DNA from: Acidimicrobiia bacterium
GTDB taxonomy: Bacteria > Actinomycetota > Acidimicrobiia > Acidimicrobiales > Ilumatobacteraceae
Assembly (NCBI GenBank): GCA_013815505.1
Contig: JACDGA010000091.1
Location: 1-7,222 of the forward strand
Length of the DNA stretch: 7,222 nucleotides
Direction: 5' to 3'
The notes under the pieces are model-generated. The model had not been told where the DNA came from and ran no database searches. It saw only the letters and a list, made by a program, of their open reading frames with translations. The translations under genes and the position numbers were made by a program. Positions 5,915 through 7,222 of the stretch are shown piece after piece. Within the stretch, counting starts at the first letter, position 1. The number at the start of each line of letters is the position of its first letter.

Positions 5915-6802
5915 ATGAACGACGAGCAGGTTGACAAGATCGCGACGGGGTCGGGTTTCATCGCCGCCCTCGATCAGAGCGGGGGCAGCACGCCGAAGGC
6001 ACTCGCGCTGTACGGGATCGGTGAGGACGAGTACGGCAACGACGACGAGATGTTCGATTCCGTCCACGAGATGCGCACGAGGATCATCACGAGCCCGAGC
6101 TTCCACGGCGACCGAGTCCTCGGTGCGATCCTCTTCGAGGACACCATGGACCGCCAGATCGATGACCGTGACACGCCCGAGTACCTGTGGGAGGTGAAGG
6201 GTGTCGTGCCGTTCCTCAAGGTCGACAAGGGTCTCGCCGACGAGGTCGACGGCGCGCAGCAGATGAAGCCGATGCCCGGCCTCGACGAGCTGCTCGATCG
6301 TGCCGTCGCCAAGGGCGTGTTCGGCACGAAGATGCGCTCGGTGATCGCCTCCGCCGACCCGAAGGGCATCGACGCCGTAGTGACCCAGCAGTTCGACGTC
6401 GGCAACCAGATCCTGGCCAAGGGACTCGTCCCGATCATCGAGCCGGAGGTCGACATCCACGCCGCCGACAAGCCCGAGGCCGAGGTGCTGCTGCGCGACG
6501 CGATCGTGGCCAGGCTCGACGACTTCGGCAACGGCCGGCGGGTGATGCTGAAGCTCACCATCCCGAGCGAGGACGGCTTCTACTCCGATCTCATCGCCGA
6601 TCCGAGGGTCCTCCGGGTCGTCGCGCTCTCCGGCGGCTACCCGCGAGACGAGGCCAACGAGCGCCTCGCCCGCAACCCGGGCATGATCGCCAGCTTCTCG
6701 CGCGCACTCACCGAAGGGCTCACCGCCCAGCAGTCCGACGACGAGTTCGACGCAGAGCTCGGGGAGGCGATCGACAGCATCGCCGCGGCCTCGAAGACCT
6801 GA
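5915..6802 (+). CDS. Fructose-bisphosphate aldolase, class I (bacterial ~296-residue type)
   Basis: Reversibly cleaves fructose 1,6-bisphosphate into dihydroxyacetone phosphate and glyceraldehyde 3-phosphate through a lysine Schiff base, with no metal. The 295-residue length and sequence match the short bacterial class I family (FdaB-like) and not the zinc class II enzyme. I see GFIAALDQSGGSTPKAL (14-30), GAILFEDTMDR (70-80) and GVVPFLKVDKGL (96-107). LVPIIEPEVDI (171-181) carries Glu176, and VMLKLTIPS (210-218) carries the predicted Schiff-base Lys213. The 37-residue Glu-to-Lys spacing fits the family as I know it. ALSGGYPRDEAN (237-248) follows as the phosphate-binding region. The start ATG 5915 lacks a Shine-Dalgarno but lies 8 nt after TACGAT, suggesting a leaderless mRNA. 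It converges on the HNH gene with a 32-bp gap and no clear terminator hairpin. Together with pckG nearby it suits a gluconeogenic or amphibolic role, though the two are separated by unrelated genes. Confidence 0.95.
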   Translation: MNDEQVDKIATGSGFIAALDQSGGSTPKALALYGIGEDEYGNDDEMFDSVHEMRTRIITSPSFHGDRVLGAILFEDTMDRQIDDRDTPEYLWEVKGVVPFLKVDKGLADEVDGAQQMKPMPGLDELLDRAVAKGVFGTKMRSVIASADPKGIDAVVTQQFDVGNQILAKGLVPIIEPEVDIHAADKPEAEVLLRDAIVARLDDFGNGRRVMLKLTIPSEDGFYSDLIADPRVLRVVALSGGYPRDEANERLARNPGMIASFSRALTEGLTAQQSDDEFDAELGEAIDSIAAASKT

Positions 6803-6834
6803 GCCGTTCGGTTGCCGGGTGCCGTCGTGAGCGA

Positions 6835-7221
6835 TCACGCGGCGGTGGTACTGGCCGTGCCGGGCGGACCGGCTCGGGCACCTCGTCCGGCGTCGGCCGG
6901 CGGCCGGAGTCCGGGTGGTCGTGTCTGGCTGTGGATGGTGCCGTCGGGTCGGGTGAACGTCAGGGTGCGGTCGCGTGGGTCGAGGTGCAGGTGCCAGCCG
7001 GCGTCGTGGACGAGGTGGTGGTGGCGGTGGCAGAGCGGCACGAGGTTGTCGAGGTCGGTGAGCCCGTCGAGTTCCCAGAACCAGATGTGGTGGATCTCGC
7101 ACCAGTCGAACGGTGTGGTGCAGCCGTCGATGGCGCAGGTGCGGTGGATCGCCCGTAGCGCGCGGCGTTGTTCGCGTGTCGCGGTGCGTTGCGCCCGTCC
7201 GACGTTGAGTGGGATCGTGCC
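6835..7221 (-). CDS. HNH endonuclease-domain protein (DUF222 / 13E12 repeat family), C-terminal part
   Basis: Only the last 128 residues are in the window; the frame is open through the right edge, so the start lies outside. The visible part runs from GTIPLNVGRAQRTATREQRR through IHRTCAIDGCTTPFDWCEIH, then HIWFWELDGLTDLDNLVPLC, then HRHHHLVHDAGWHLHLDPRD. It shows the HNH signature with its Cys pairs (CxxxGC, WCEIHH, LCHRHHH), where the cysteines are structural zinc ligands and the histidines bind the catalytic metal. This arrangement is typical of the C-terminus of actinobacterial DUF222/13E12 proteins, often multicopy and about 350-500 residues long. Their biological role is poorly known, and DNA nicking or cleavage is the inferred activity. 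The tail after residue 90 is Pro/Arg/Ala-rich and probably disordered. The stop is TGA 6837-6835, 32 bp from the aldolase stop. A GTG at 7041 could be mistaken for a start but splits the HNH fold. Confidence 0.92.
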   Translation of the reverse strand, partial: GTIPLNVGRAQRTATREQRRALRAIHRTCAIDGCTTPFDWCEIHHIWFWELDGLTDLDNLVPLCHRHHHLVHDAGWHLHLDPRDRTLTFTRPDGTIHSQTRPPGLRPPADAGRGARAGPPGTASTTAA

Positions 7222-7222
7222 G

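Noticed and set aside
6803..6834. Terminator between aldolase and the HNH gene
   Set aside because: Only a 4-bp GTGA/TCAC stem is visible (about 6827-6838), too weak to call, and there is no T-tract.
5900..7102. 400-codon minus-strand frame spanning the aldolase and HNH region
   Set aside because: It is antisense to the class I aldolase and out of frame with the genuine HNH motifs.
1..7222. Defence system, prophage, insertion sequence, tRNA/rRNA or riboswitch
   Set aside because: Nearly all sequence is explained by metabolic or envelope genes. I saw no transposase, terminal inverted repeats, integrase, conserved RNA fold or defence-gene motif. The HNH gene alone is a common actinobacterial family and has no partner here.

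Overview
The window comes from a high-GC bacterium, most likely an actinobacterium. Four things point that way: a GTP-type PEP carboxykinase, an F420-type luciferase-like oxidoreductase, a DUF222/13E12-type HNH protein, and a lipoprotein with a long Thr/Pro/Ala linker. Three genes carry a -10-like TANNNT hexamer 7-8 nt before the ATG with no Shine-Dalgarno, which fits leaderless transcription, common in this phylum. The style resembles Acidimicrobiia (Ilumatobacter-like), but that placement is an impression and was not tested.

Layout from left to right. Positions 1-1511 (+) hold the 3' five-sixths of pckG (GTP PEP carboxykinase). A 52-bp near-perfect hairpin at 1529-1580 lies between it and a convergent minus-strand block. 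Reading that block in its transcribed direction, there is an alpha-methylacyl-CoA racemase / CaiB-BaiF family enzyme (4043-2886), a Thr/Pro-rich lipoprotein (2829-1951), and a small four-helix membrane protein (1954-1583) whose start overlaps the lipoprotein stop as ATGA. A 60-bp divergent promoter region (4044-4103) separates the racemase from a plus-strand pair: an LLM-class F420-dependent oxidoreductase (4104-5051) and an uncharacterised coiled-coil protein (5048-5878), again joined by an ATGA overlap. Next comes class I fructose-bisphosphate aldolase (5915-6802) with its own apparent leaderless promoter. The window ends in the C-terminal part of a convergent HNH endonuclease-domain protein (7221-6835).

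Functionally this is mostly chromosomal metabolism. PEPCK and aldolase both act in gluconeogenesis/glycolysis. The racemase and the F420 oxidoreductase may share control through their common promoter region. Two short gene pairs include proteins I cannot assign: the lipoprotein plus membrane protein, and the coiled-coil partner of the F420 enzyme. I see no phage, CRISPR, defence, rRNA or tRNA genes and no insertion sequence. No stretch longer than 300 bases lacks a gene. I found nothing that clearly amounts to a new biological system. The best leads are the lipoprotein/membrane-protein pair and the compact divergent leaderless promoters.
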